Source: JBGTBQ01 sp041749275 (GTDB lineage: Bacteria; Acidobacteriota; Blastocatellia; Pyrinomonadales; Pyrinomonadaceae). Taken from it: a DNA stretch of 12,658 nt. Both the position numbers and the translations under genes were made by a program. The stretch's first letter is position 1. Each line of letters starts with the position of its first letter. Of the stretch, positions 1 to 6,876 are shown piece by piece. The notes beneath the pieces were generated by a model. The model was not told where the DNA came from and made no database searches. It saw only the letters and a list, made by a program, of their open reading frames with translations. The stretch lies in assembly GCA_041749275.1 (NCBI GenBank), contig JBGTBQ010000023.1, positions 1-12,658 of the forward strand, in the 5' to 3' direction.

Positions 1-554
1 GGATACGCCAAGCCATCACCCGCGCCATCGCCGATCAGGCGCTCACCATCCGCATCCCTGTTCACATGATCGAAACGATCAATAAGCTGATCCGCACATC
101 GCGTCTGCTTGTACAGGAACTCGGCCGCGAACCGTCCAGTGAAGAGATCGCAAAACGGATGGACATTCCCGTTTCAAAGGTGCGAAAGGTTCTGAAGATC
201 GCGCAGGAACCAATTTCGCTGGAAACGCCCATCGGCGAAGAGGAAGATTCGCATCTCGGGGACTTTATTGAGGATCGTTCGATACTTAATCCAGCGGAAT
301 CGGTGACGTTCTCCAATCTGCGTGAGATCACCGACGAAGTTCTTGCAACGCTTACGCCGCGTGAAGAAAAAGTGATAAAAATGCGCTTCGGCCTCGGCAA
401 CACCGGCTCGGAACACACGCTCGAAGAGGTCGGCCAGCACTTCGCCGTCACACGCGAGCGCATCCGGCAAATCGAGGCGAAGGCGCTCCGCAAACTGCGC
501 CATCCGTCGCGGTCGCGCAAACTCAAAGCATTTCTGGAAGGCACCCGGCAGTAG
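1..554 (+). CDS. rpoD: RNA polymerase primary sigma factor RpoD (sigma-70), 3' part only
   Basis: This is the C-terminal 183 residues of the housekeeping sigma factor, which directs RNA polymerase to most promoters. The 5' end lies outside the window; bases 1-2 are the last two of a codon that is probably Trp, since the next residues are IRQAITRAIADQ, the end of the region 2.4 helix that reads the -10 element. IRIPVHMIETINKL leads into region 3 (about residues 17-95). Region 4 follows, with LTPREEKVIKMRFGLG and the helix-turn-helix TLEEVGQHFAVTRERIRQIE that contacts the -35 element, then the typical ending ALRKLRHPSRSRKLKAFLE. The ATG at 66 is an internal Met, not the start. A strong hairpin terminator follows at 582-628. 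Family assignment is firm; that it is the primary rather than an alternative sigma rests on the region 2.4 and 4.2 wording and the RpoD-like C-terminus. Confidence 0.95.
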   Translation, partial: IRQAITRAIADQALTIRIPVHMIETINKLIRTSRLLVQELGREPSSEEIAKRMDIPVSKVRKVLKIAQEPISLETPIGEEEDSHLGDFIEDRSILNPAESVTFSNLREITDEVLATLTPREEKVIKMRFGLGNTGSEHTLEEVGQHFAVTRERIRQIEAKALRKLRHPSRSRKLKAFLEGTRQ

Positions 555-581
555 GGAACGACCCGCATCGAGTGGTAAACT

Positions 582-628
582 GATGGCAGGCTTGAATCGG
601 CAAAATTCGAGCCTGCCATCTCGCTTTT
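582..628 (+). terminator. Rho-independent terminator of rpoD
   Basis: A perfect 11-bp stem (582-592 with 610-620, gatggcaggct / agcctgccatc) continues through one G-T pair and four more pairs (594-597 with 605-608) to a 7-nt loop, and is followed by tcgctttt at 621-628. It starts 27 bases after the rpoD stop. The T-tract is short but the stem is strong. Confidence 0.8.
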
Positions 629-654
629 GCGGAAGCATTTTGCAGTGTGTGACC

Positions 655-724
655 GTTTAGAGGCGGGCTATGCCCGCCGGTTCAAGTCGCGCATTGAAAC
701 GGCGGGCATAGCCCGCCTCTAAAC
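655..724. repeat. Long GC-rich inverted repeat (REP/MITE-like palindrome)
   Basis: Bases 655-679 are the exact reverse complement of 700-724 (25 bp, no mismatch). After one mismatch (680/699) five more pairs form (681-685 with 694-698), leaving an 8-nt loop at 686-693. Each arm also contains its own small palindrome, ggcgggc-tat-gcccgcc (662-678) and its mirror. The outer ends read gtttagagg...cctctaaac. It lies between the rpoD terminator and the radical SAM gene, ending 19 bases before that ATG. There is no T-tract, so it does not look like a simple terminator. The shape fits a dispersed palindromic repeat, but only one copy is in this window. Confidence 0.85.
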
Positions 725-743
725 GAGGCAGCTACTTTTACGA

Positions 744-2624
744 ATGTCGAAAAGAATTATCGAAAGTTACCGGCGTAAGCTCGCCACCGAAGAAGGCTGG
801 ATTTTGAAGCGCGGCGCGCAGCTACGCATCGCGCTGTGCTACCCGAACGTGTACGGCGTCGGGATGGCGAACCTCGGTTTTCAGGCAGTCTACGAGCTTT
901 TCAATAACATCCCGGATATCTCGTGTGAGCGCGTCTTCCTGCCGGATGAGACGGAGATGCGCGAGTATGAAAAGTCGGGCGCGGCGCTCCTCTCGCTCGA
1001 ATCGCAATCGCGTGTGCGCGACTTCGACCTTGTCGCCTTCTCCATCTCGTTCGAGACCGATTATCTCAACATGGCGCGGATGCTGAAGCTCTCCGGCGTC
1101 CCCGTCTGGGCGCGCGAGCGGACGCACCATGATCCAGTTGTCCTGATGGGCGGCGCGGCGTCGTTCCTCAATCCGGAACCGATTGCGGATTTCACGGACG
1201 CCGTGGCCGTCGGCGAGGGCGAAATTCTCGTCCCCAAACTCGCCGACCTGATTTTCGAGAATGCCGATGAGGGCGGGACGAAGGAGGACTTACTCTTGAA
1301 ACTCGCGCGCGTGGGGCGCGGGTTCTACGTGCCTTCGCTGTACGAGGTGACGTACAACGCGGACGGGACAGTCGAAGCCTACAGGCCGAAGGAAGAGGGC
1401 GTGCCGGAGCGCGTCGGGCGGATGGTCGCGGCGGAGAACCCGAAGGAAGGGAGTTTGCGCCGCGCCATACGTCGCGGCGACCTCGACATCGTTGCAAAGT
1501 TGAAAGAATCGGAAGTCTTCGCTCCCTCGACCGTCATCTTCGCGCCCGAGGCGGAGATGGGCGAGCGGTTTCTCATCGAGATTTCGCGTGGGTGCTCGCA
1601 GGGGTGCCGCTTCTGCTGGGCCGGCTATAACTACTGGCCGCCGCGCGTCGTGCCGGCGCGCGACATCCTCGCTAAAGCCGAAGTGTGGCGCGCGAAGACG
1701 GATAAGATCGGCCTCGTCTCCACCGCTGTCTGCGACCACCCGGAGATCAGCGAAATCTTGCAGGGCCTCCGGCGGATGGGGTTCAAAATTTCCGTGTCGT
1801 CCCTGCGCCTTGACCAGATCGAAGAAGAGTTGTTGGACGTGCTCGTCGAATCGGGCGACCAGCAGATCGCGGTCGCGCCGGAGACCGGCTCCGACCGTCT
1901 GCGGAAGGTCATCAACAAGAATCTGACAAACGACGAGATCGTTGACATCTGCGGCGCGGTCTTCGACCGCGGGATGCTGACCGTCAAACTCTACCTAATG
2001 GCGGGTCTGCCGACCGAACGGGACGAAGATTTGGAAGAGATGGTCGTGCTCGTCGAGCGAATCAAAGACCGGATGCTCGAAGCGGGCCGGAAGTTTGGGC
2101 GCGCGGGCAAAATTATCCCGGCGCTGAACGGGTTCGTGCCGAAGCCGAACACGCCTTTTCAGTGGGAGCCGGTTTGCGAGGAGCGCGAGCTGAAGCGGCG
2201 GCTGAAGTGGCTCAGTAAAAATCTGGCGCGCATCCCGAACGTCGAGGTGCGCGTGATGTCGGCGCGCATCGCGCACGAGCAGGCGCTCTTCTCTTCGGGC
2301 GACCGTTCGGTCGCGCGCGTGATTGAGGCCATGACGCGGCACCGCGATGACCTCGGTATGGCCCTGCGCGAGACGAATGTTGACGCTGCTTTCCACACCA
2401 GCCGCGCGCGCGCTTACGGGGAAGTTCTGCCGTGGGAGATCGTGGATGCCGGGATGGGCCGCCCCTTCCTTGAGAAAGAGCACGAGCGCGCGCAAATCGC
2501 CCGCTCGACCGCGCCCTGCCCGTCGGTTGACACCTGCACGCGCTGCGGCGTCTGTCCGACCACATGGCTCGCCGCCGCGCCCGCCAGTTTGGTGCAACTG
2601 CAAGGACTCGCGGTCAGTGCTTGA
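744..2624 (+). CDS. B12-binding-domain-type radical SAM protein, TIGR03960-like, function unknown
   Basis: A 626-residue radical SAM enzyme. The N-terminal part (about 25-170) has the layout of a cobalamin-binding-like domain (LRIALCYPNVYGVGMANLG, then VLMGGAASFLNPEP and AVAVGEGE), but I see no DxHxxG cobalamin motif, so B12 binding is doubtful. The radical SAM core begins at EISRGCSQGCRFCWAG, with C284, C288 and C291 as the CxxxCxxC ligands of the 4Fe-4S cluster; VAPETGSDRLRKVINK and KLYLMAGLPTE are further core motifs. A second cysteine group near the C-terminus (C592, C598, C601, C604) may hold another metal site. Length and wording match the uncharacterised family usually named TIGR03960; no reaction is established for it to my knowledge. 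The ATG is preceded by only a weak Shine-Dalgarno (cgagg about 15 bases upstream), directly after the 655-724 palindrome. It stands alone on this strand and converges on the GGDEF-EAL gene. Confidence 0.88.
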   Translation: MSKRIIESYRRKLATEEGWILKRGAQLRIALCYPNVYGVGMANLGFQAVYELFNNIPDISCERVFLPDETEMREYEKSGAALLSLESQSRVRDFDLVAFSISFETDYLNMARMLKLSGVPVWARERTHHDPVVLMGGAASFLNPEPIADFTDAVAVGEGEILVPKLADLIFENADEGGTKEDLLLKLARVGRGFYVPSLYEVTYNADGTVEAYRPKEEGVPERVGRMVAAENPKEGSLRRAIRRGDLDIVAKLKESEVFAPSTVIFAPEAEMGERFLIEISRGCSQGCRFCWAGYNYWPPRVVPARDILAKAEVWRAKTDKIGLVSTAVCDHPEISEILQGLRRMGFKISVSSLRLDQIEEELLDVLVESGDQQIAVAPETGSDRLRKVINKNLTNDEIVDICGAVFDRGMLTVKLYLMAGLPTERDEDLEEMVVLVERIKDRMLEAGRKFGRAGKIIPALNGFVPKPNTPFQWEPVCEERELKRRLKWLSKNLARIPNVEVRVMSARIAHEQALFSSGDRSVARVIEAMTRHRDDLGMALRETNVDAAFHTSRARAYGEVLPWEIVDAGMGRPFLEKEHERAQIARSTAPCPSVDTCTRCGVCPTTWLAAAPASLVQLQGLAVSA

Positions 2625-2721
2625 ACGGATCGCGGATTGAGTTTAGCCGAATTTCCGCATCCGCCTTATTCCAGTCGCGGGCCGAACGCTCAAGTTAAGA
2701 GTGGAGAGGCCAAAATCCGTT

Positions 2722-4914
2722 TCAATTCAGGAACTGAAAATCCGTTGGGTTGTCCTTGAGTTGTCCTTCCGCCGCAAATGAGGCAGCGATTTCGGCCTCC
2801 GACCATGCCAGCAGCAGCGCCTCGGCGCCCTGCCCTTCCAGCGGCTTCGAGAAGAAATATCCTTGCCCGTATTCGCACTTCAGCGCGCGGAGTTGCGCGA
2901 GTTGCTCGACGGTCTCGATGCCCTCGGCGACAATCTCCATGCCGAGGTTGCTGCCGAGCGTAATGATCGTGCGGACGATTTCGGAGTTCTCATCGCCAGC
3001 GCCCATCCTGCCGATGAAGTAGCGGTCAATCTTGAGCTGGTTGACGGGGAAGCGGTGGAGATAGGAGAGCGAAGAGTAGCCGGTGCCGAAATCGTCAATG
3101 CCGACGTGGATGCCGAGCGCGCGGAGTTGCTTGAGCATGGAGCTGGCGGTCTCCGCGCTCTGCATCATCACCGATTCCGTAATCTCCAGTTTCAGACAGC
3201 GCGGGTCGAGGTCTGTCTCCCGCAACGTTCGCTTGATGCGCTCGATTAGATCAGGCTGCGCGAACTGCTTGCATGAAAGGTTGACGCTCACGGTAAGCGG
3301 GCGGAAGACGGGCGAGAGCTTTTGCCACTCGCGCATCTGGCGACATGACTCTTCGAGCACCCACTGGCCGATCTCGACGATGAGGCCCGTCTCTTCGGCG
3401 ACCGGGATGAACTCGCCGGGCGGGACGAGGCCGCGTTCCGGGTGCTGCCAGCGCACGAGCGCCTCGAAGCCCGCTATTTTTTCGTCTTCGATCCGGACTA
3501 TCGGCTGATAGTGAACGCGAAGTTCTCCGCGCTCGACCGCGCGCCGGAGGTCGCTCTCCAGTTGCAGCAGAGCCACCGCGCGCGCGTGCATCACCGTGTC
3601 GAACACCTCATGGCGAGCCTTGCCGTTCTCCTTGGCCCGGTACATCGCCGTGTCGGCATCGCGGAGCACGTTTTCGGGATGCTCGTAGCCGATGGTCGAG
3701 AGCGTGATGCCGATGCTGGCGGTGGTGTAGACCTCGTGGCCGTTGAGGTTGAAAGGGCGCGTCAACTCCTTCTGCACGCGCGCGGCGACGCGCTCGGCAT
3801 CCTCGAAGTCCTCAAGGTTGTCGAGCAGGATGGCGAACTCGTCGCCGCCCAGCCGCGCCACCATGTCACCGGGTCGCACGCAATTCTCCAGCCGGCGCGC
3901 GATCATCACGAGGAAACGGTCGCCCGCGACATGGCCCAGAGAGTCGTTGATATTCTTGAAGCGATCCATGTCGAGAAACAGCACGCCGTAGTGGTGGTCT
4001 TCTCGTTCGACCGTGTGCTGGATAGCCTGTCGCAGTCGGTCGGTCAGGAGACTCCGATTCGGCAGCCCCGTCAGCGCGTCATGGAACGCGGCGCGGCGGA
4101 AATGCTCGCGGCTCTCCGCCAGCTCGCGGCTGATGCGGTTCTGCTCGCTGATGTGGCGGCTCAACTCCTCGACATGGCGCTCGGTCTGTTCGGTCTTCGC
4201 CGCCACCGCCACCATCTCGATGTTCTTGGTGTAAGTCCGGTAAGTCCAGTAGACGATGGCGACCACGGGCGCGACCGCGACGACCACGAAGTAGCCGACG
4301 GTGTTGCCCGCCTTGACGATGAGGGCCGCGGCGAACGCGCCCGCGAAGTAGGTGATCGAAGTCCAGAGGTAGTTGTCCGTCCAAGTCTGCCAGAGCGGTT
4401 TGTCGGTCTTCAACCCCTGCGCCACCGCGACCGCGCCCGTGTTGGTGAGGTACTTGACGAGCGCCATGACGCAGATGGCGCTGACAAAGTTGGCGTCAAA
4501 GGAGACCCCAACTCCGGCCAGCCCCGTGATGGGGCCGAAGAAGACACGAACGGCCCAGACGCTGAGAAAGGTCGAGATGGACATCACCGCCGCGTTGAAG
4601 GCAAAGGTGAGCGCCTTCCGACTGATGCCGATGGACGAGCAGATGCCTTCGGCAGCCGCCAGCAGCACGCCCGCCTCTCCGCCATAGACGAGCATCGTCA
4701 GGAAGATGAAGGTGTCCGAGACCGTGATCTGCCCGTTGATGCCGGGCAATCGGACGACCATCCGCGAAGCGATGGTCACGGTCGAGATAGCCAACAGCAT
4801 GAAAGACAAGTCTATTCGCGAGACATCCAACCGGGAGGCGCAGAACAGGCCGACCGCCGCGCCGAACGCGACGACCACCCACATATATGGTTTGGCGAGC
4901 TTCTGCCTACTCAT
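2722..4914 (-). CDS. Membrane-bound diguanylate cyclase/phosphodiesterase (GGDEF-EAL)
   Basis: A 730-residue protein that should both make and degrade c-di-GMP. Residues 11-222 hold about six to eight hydrophobic segments forming a membrane sensor region that I cannot assign to a named MASE family. A charged linker, probably coiled coil (about 240-272), leads to the GGDEF domain: DALTGLPNR, FLDMDRFKNINDSLGH, then GGDEF at 356-360 with the product-inhibition site RxxD (R347, D350) exactly five residues before it. The EAL domain follows: EALVRW at 484, VNLSCKQF, LEITES, DDFGTGYSSL (D607, D608), LKIDR (K628) and AEGIET (E664). Both active sites look complete. An in-frame ATG at 5016 would add 34 residues, but that extension is Cys/Pro-rich, unlike the family, and has no ribosome site. 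The ATG at 4914 starts just before the first membrane helix and directly after a heptamer repeat block, so I prefer it. No strong promoter was found. Confidence 0.92.
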   Translation of the reverse strand: MSRQKLAKPYMWVVVAFGAAVGLFCASRLDVSRIDLSFMLLAISTVTIASRMVVRLPGINGQITVSDTFIFLTMLVYGGEAGVLLAAAEGICSSIGISRKALTFAFNAAVMSISTFLSVWAVRVFFGPITGLAGVGVSFDANFVSAICVMALVKYLTNTGAVAVAQGLKTDKPLWQTWTDNYLWTSITYFAGAFAAALIVKAGNTVGYFVVVAVAPVVAIVYWTYRTYTKNIEMVAVAAKTEQTERHVEELSRHISEQNRISRELAESREHFRRAAFHDALTGLPNRSLLTDRLRQAIQHTVEREDHHYGVLFLDMDRFKNINDSLGHVAGDRFLVMIARRLENCVRPGDMVARLGGDEFAILLDNLEDFEDAERVAARVQKELTRPFNLNGHEVYTTASIGITLSTIGYEHPENVLRDADTAMYRAKENGKARHEVFDTVMHARAVALLQLESDLRRAVERGELRVHYQPIVRIEDEKIAGFEALVRWQHPERGLVPPGEFIPVAEETGLIVEIGQWVLEESCRQMREWQKLSPVFRPLTVSVNLSCKQFAQPDLIERIKRTLRETDLDPRCLKLEITESVMMQSAETASSMLKQLRALGIHVGIDDFGTGYSSLSYLHRFPVNQLKIDRYFIGRMGAGDENSEIVRTIITLGSNLGMEIVAEGIETVEQLAQLRALKCEYGQGYFFSKPLEGQGAEALLLAWSEAEIAASFAAEGQLKDNPTDFQFLN

Positions 4915-4917
4915 AAT

Positions 4918-4945
4918 CTCACGGTGGACTCTGAACTTTGAGGTT
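4918..4945 (-). repeat. Short degenerate 7-base tandem repeat before the GGDEF-EAL start
   Basis: Read on the minus strand, four consecutive 7-mers end three bases before the ATG at 4914: aacctca, aagttca, gagtcca, ccgtgag. The first three share the pattern (a/g)a-x-(c/t)-x-c-a. The same kind of 7-base phasing, with different sequences, occurs before glmM, cdaR and cdaA. Four units is near the limit of what can be called. Confidence 0.45.
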
Positions 4946-5178
4946 AGGCTTCGGAGGGGGCAAGTCGCGCAAACACAAGGCGGACTTTCGTCCGCAAAAG
5001 TATGAGCAATGTCCATGCCAGTTAGACGGCGGGAAAATCTCTGTCAATTTCCTACTGTCATGCCGGCGGCGATGATTCTCTGTCAGGGCAGGATGACCGA
5101 TTCAATCACTTTGCCTCACACCCGCCTATCCGTCTGGCGAGACTGAAGATCAAAGCACTGCTCAAGATAAACCGACGA

Positions 5179-5201
5179 GGGCCGTGCGAAGAGACCGGCC
5201 C
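5179..5201 (-). terminator. Weak hairpin after the small membrane protein gene
   Basis: A 6-bp perfect stem, gggccg (5179-5184) with cggccc (5196-5201), and an 11-nt loop, 8 bases beyond the stop of the gene that ends at 5209. Only a mixed stretch (tcgtcggtttat on the minus strand) follows, so termination here is uncertain. The rest of the 5017-5208 spacer shows nothing I recognise. Confidence 0.25.
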
Positions 5202-5208
5202 AAAGCCT

Positions 5209-5616
5209 TCATTGAGGGTTGATAAAGCCGCTGCTTTTAGCCGTGTGGTCGAAATTGTAATCGTAGACATAGCCCGGCAGTTTGATGGGCTTCGACCACT
5301 GAACTTGTACCATGACCTGCCCGTTCTGTTTCTGCACGTTGATGTGCATCTCAGGAGGCAGATCATTCTCTTTGGCACTGGCCCGTAGTTGCGATTCGAC
5401 CCACTGGGTCGTCTGCCCCGGAGGATAGGCCGCTTTGTTAACGATGTCCTGCATGAAATCCTTGAACAGGAAAGCGTTGTAGGCGGTTGGCGCATACTGG
5501 TAGGTGGAGTATGCGCCGACGGCTATGACGAAGATGATAATAAGAAAGTTCAGGCGCGAGCCGCCCTGTTCGCCGTGGGCGCCCGACCCGCGGCGAGTTG
5601 TTTGCGAGTGGGTCAT
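5209..5616 (-). CDS. Small single-span membrane protein, hypothetical (DUF4845-like layout)
   Basis: A 135-residue protein I cannot name. A polar Gly/Ser/Thr-rich stretch (MTHSQTTRRGSG...) is followed by one membrane helix at about residues 23-40 (NFLIIIFVIAVGAYSTY) and a soluble domain of about 95 residues. That domain resembles DUF4845-type proteins in outline: an N-terminal hydrophobic helix, then YNAFLFKDFMQDIVNKAA and alternating strands (MHINVQKQNGQVMVQVQW, YVYDYNFDHTAKS). This resemblance is by eye only. The start at 5616 is chosen because aaggaa at 5624-5629 lies 7 bases upstream; a longer frame from a GTG at 5727 would run inside aroB and has no such site. It begins 25 bases after the aroB stop, so the two genes are probably co-transcribed. 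The topology suggests a domain outside the cytoplasmic membrane; its role is unknown. Confidence 0.75.
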   Translation of the reverse strand: MTHSQTTRRGSGAHGEQGGSRLNFLIIIFVIAVGAYSTYQYAPTAYNAFLFKDFMQDIVNKAAYPPGQTTQWVESQLRASAKENDLPPEMHINVQKQNGQVMVQVQWSKPIKLPGYVYDYNFDHTAKSSGFINPQ

Positions 5617-5623
5617 GTCGAGG

Positions 5624-5629
5624 TTCCTT
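5624..5629 (-). promoter_or_regulatory. Shine-Dalgarno site deciding the start at 5616
   Basis: On the minus strand, aaggaa is followed by 7 bases and then the ATG at 5616. It is the clearest ribosome binding site in the minus-strand genes and lies in the 25-base gap after aroB, so it excludes the longer GTG start within aroB. Confidence 0.7.
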
Positions 5630-5641
5630 CTGTCAGGGGCT

Positions 5642-6817
5642 TTAAATCCGAGCAGTCCGAAGCGCGGAGCGAAGCGCGGCCCGAAGGACGCGAGCCGAGA
5701 CTTCCTTTCCGTCCACGACGCGCGCACGGCCTATCTTCTCAAGCAACACCCACTGGACGCGCCCCCCCACGCTCTTCTTATCGGCACGAAGCGCGCGGCG
5801 GATTAGCTCCGCCTCAAGATCGTCGGCGCGCGGCAGGCGACCTGCCAGTCGCACCGCTTCTCGTAATAATTCTAACTCCGATGAGGCAAGCAAGCCTAGT
5901 CTTTTTGAAATCTCGGCGGCGGCGATCATCCCGTGGCCGACCGCCTCGCCATGCCGGAAGCGGCGGTAGCGCGTCACAGCTTCGAGCGCGTGGCCGACGG
6001 TGTGGCCGAAGTTCAGGATGCGGCGCGAGCGCGCGTCCGCCCGCCCGACATCTTCGCGCTCGTCGCCCGCGACGATCTGCGCCTTGAAGGCGCACTGCGC
6101 GGCGATGAGTTGCGCCAACTGGCGCGCGCGCGCCTCCGGTCTCCGCGCGAGTTTCTCACCATGCTGTTCATAGTCTAGGTATTCCACCGTCCGGAGGAAC
6201 AAAGCCGGGTCGCCCGCCGCCCCCTGCTTGATCGCCTCGCACCACCCGGCGGTCAACTCGCGGCGCGGCAGCGTTTGCAGCGTCTCGGTGTCAATCACAA
6301 CGGCGCGCGGGTGATGGAAGGCGCCGACGAGGTTCTTCCCCGCTTCCGTGTTGACGCCGGTCTTCCCACCGACGGACGAATCAATCTGCGCGAGCAGCGT
6401 CGTCGGCGCCTGAATGAAAGAGACGCCCCGCAAATAGAGCGCCGCCGAGAACCCCGCAAGGTCGCCGACGACGCCTCCGCCGAGCGCGACGACCGCGTCG
6501 CTCCTTTCCAGCCCCGTCTCTGACAAGAACCGCAGTGCGCGCTCCGCCGTCCTCAGATTCTTGAAACGTTCGCCCTCTCCCATCAGCCAGTGCGCGACCG
6601 TGAAGCCCGCGCCGCGCAGACTCTCGACGGCGCGCGCGCCATAGAGTCCGAACACGCGCCGGTTCGAGACGACGGCCACGCGGCTGGTGCGCGGCGACAG
6701 GCTTTCGCGCGCGACGGCGCCCAGACGGTCGAGCGCGCTCGCGCCAATCTCAATCTGATAGCCCTCGCCCCGTTTGAGGCGCACAGCCACCTTCCACACT
6801 TCTTTTTCGTCAGCCAT
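5642..6817 (-). CDS. aroB: 3-dehydroquinate synthase
   Basis: Catalyses the second step of the shikimate pathway, turning DAHP into 3-dehydroquinate with NAD+ and a divalent metal, in the cytoplasm. The 391 residues show the full set of AroB motifs: GEGERFKNL (80-88), GGGVVGDLAGF (113-123, NAD binding), PTTLLAQIDSSVGGKTGVN (138-156), KNLVGAF (161-167), and the metal ligands E194 (in GWCEAIK), H272 (in NFGHTVGHALE) and H289 (in FRHGEAV). DKK at 346-348 is the usual C-terminal lysine motif. Most AroB proteins are near 360 residues; the excess here includes an Arg/Ala tail encoded by a 12-base tandem repeat. The ATG at 6817 has no clear ribosome site but fits the family start. Upstream, 59 bases away, is the M3-like gene; downstream, 25 bases away, is the small membrane protein gene, likely in the same transcript. 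Confidence 0.97.
   Translation of the reverse strand: MADEKEVWKVAVRLKRGEGYQIEIGASALDRLGAVARESLSPRTSRVAVVSNRRVFGLYGARAVESLRGAGFTVAHWLMGEGERFKNLRTAERALRFLSETGLERSDAVVALGGGVVGDLAGFSAALYLRGVSFIQAPTTLLAQIDSSVGGKTGVNTEAGKNLVGAFHHPRAVVIDTETLQTLPRRELTAGWCEAIKQGAAGDPALFLRTVEYLDYEQHGEKLARRPEARARQLAQLIAAQCAFKAQIVAGDEREDVGRADARSRRILNFGHTVGHALEAVTRYRRFRHGEAVGHGMIAAAEISKRLGLLASSELELLREAVRLAGRLPRADDLEAELIRRALRADKKSVGGRVQWVLLEKIGRARVVDGKEVSARVLRAALRSALRTARI
5659..5694. repeat. 12-base imperfect tandem repeat inside the 3' end of aroB
   Basis: On the plus strand gaagcgcggagc (5659-5670), gaagcgcggccc (5671-5682) and gaaggacgcgag (5683-5694) are three tandem units, the third degenerate. Because 12 is a multiple of three, on the minus strand they encode a repeating four-residue pattern, LRAA-LRSA-LRTA style, in the last residues of AroB, beyond the conserved domain. 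Confidence 0.7.
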
Positions 6818-6876
6818 ACAAATGCTTTAAGCGCAGATGTTGGAAAGCGCGCCCACGAGCCATTGATTCCTCGTTC

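Noticed and set aside
655..724. Palindrome as the rpoD terminator
   Set aside because: A better terminator with T-tract lies at 582-628, and no T-run follows the palindrome.
2632..2664. gcggat/atccgc inverted repeat between the convergent genes as a terminator
   Set aside because: Six-bp stem with a 21-base loop and no T-tract; not convincing.
2712..2746. Direct repeat aaaatccgtt (2712-2721 and 2737-2746) around the GGDEF-EAL stop as an attachment site
   Set aside because: Only 10 bases, no integrase or other mobile genes nearby; likely chance.
3442..4941. Plus-strand open frame of 499 codons
   Set aside because: It is the antisense shadow of the GGDEF-EAL gene, whose minus-strand motifs are unmistakable; long shadows are common in GC-rich DNA.
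5019..5047. Perfect -35 box ttgaca on the minus strand (5042-5047) as promoter of the GGDEF-EAL gene
   Set aside because: At 17 bases spacing the -10 would be taactg, matching TATAAT at only two positions; too weak to list.
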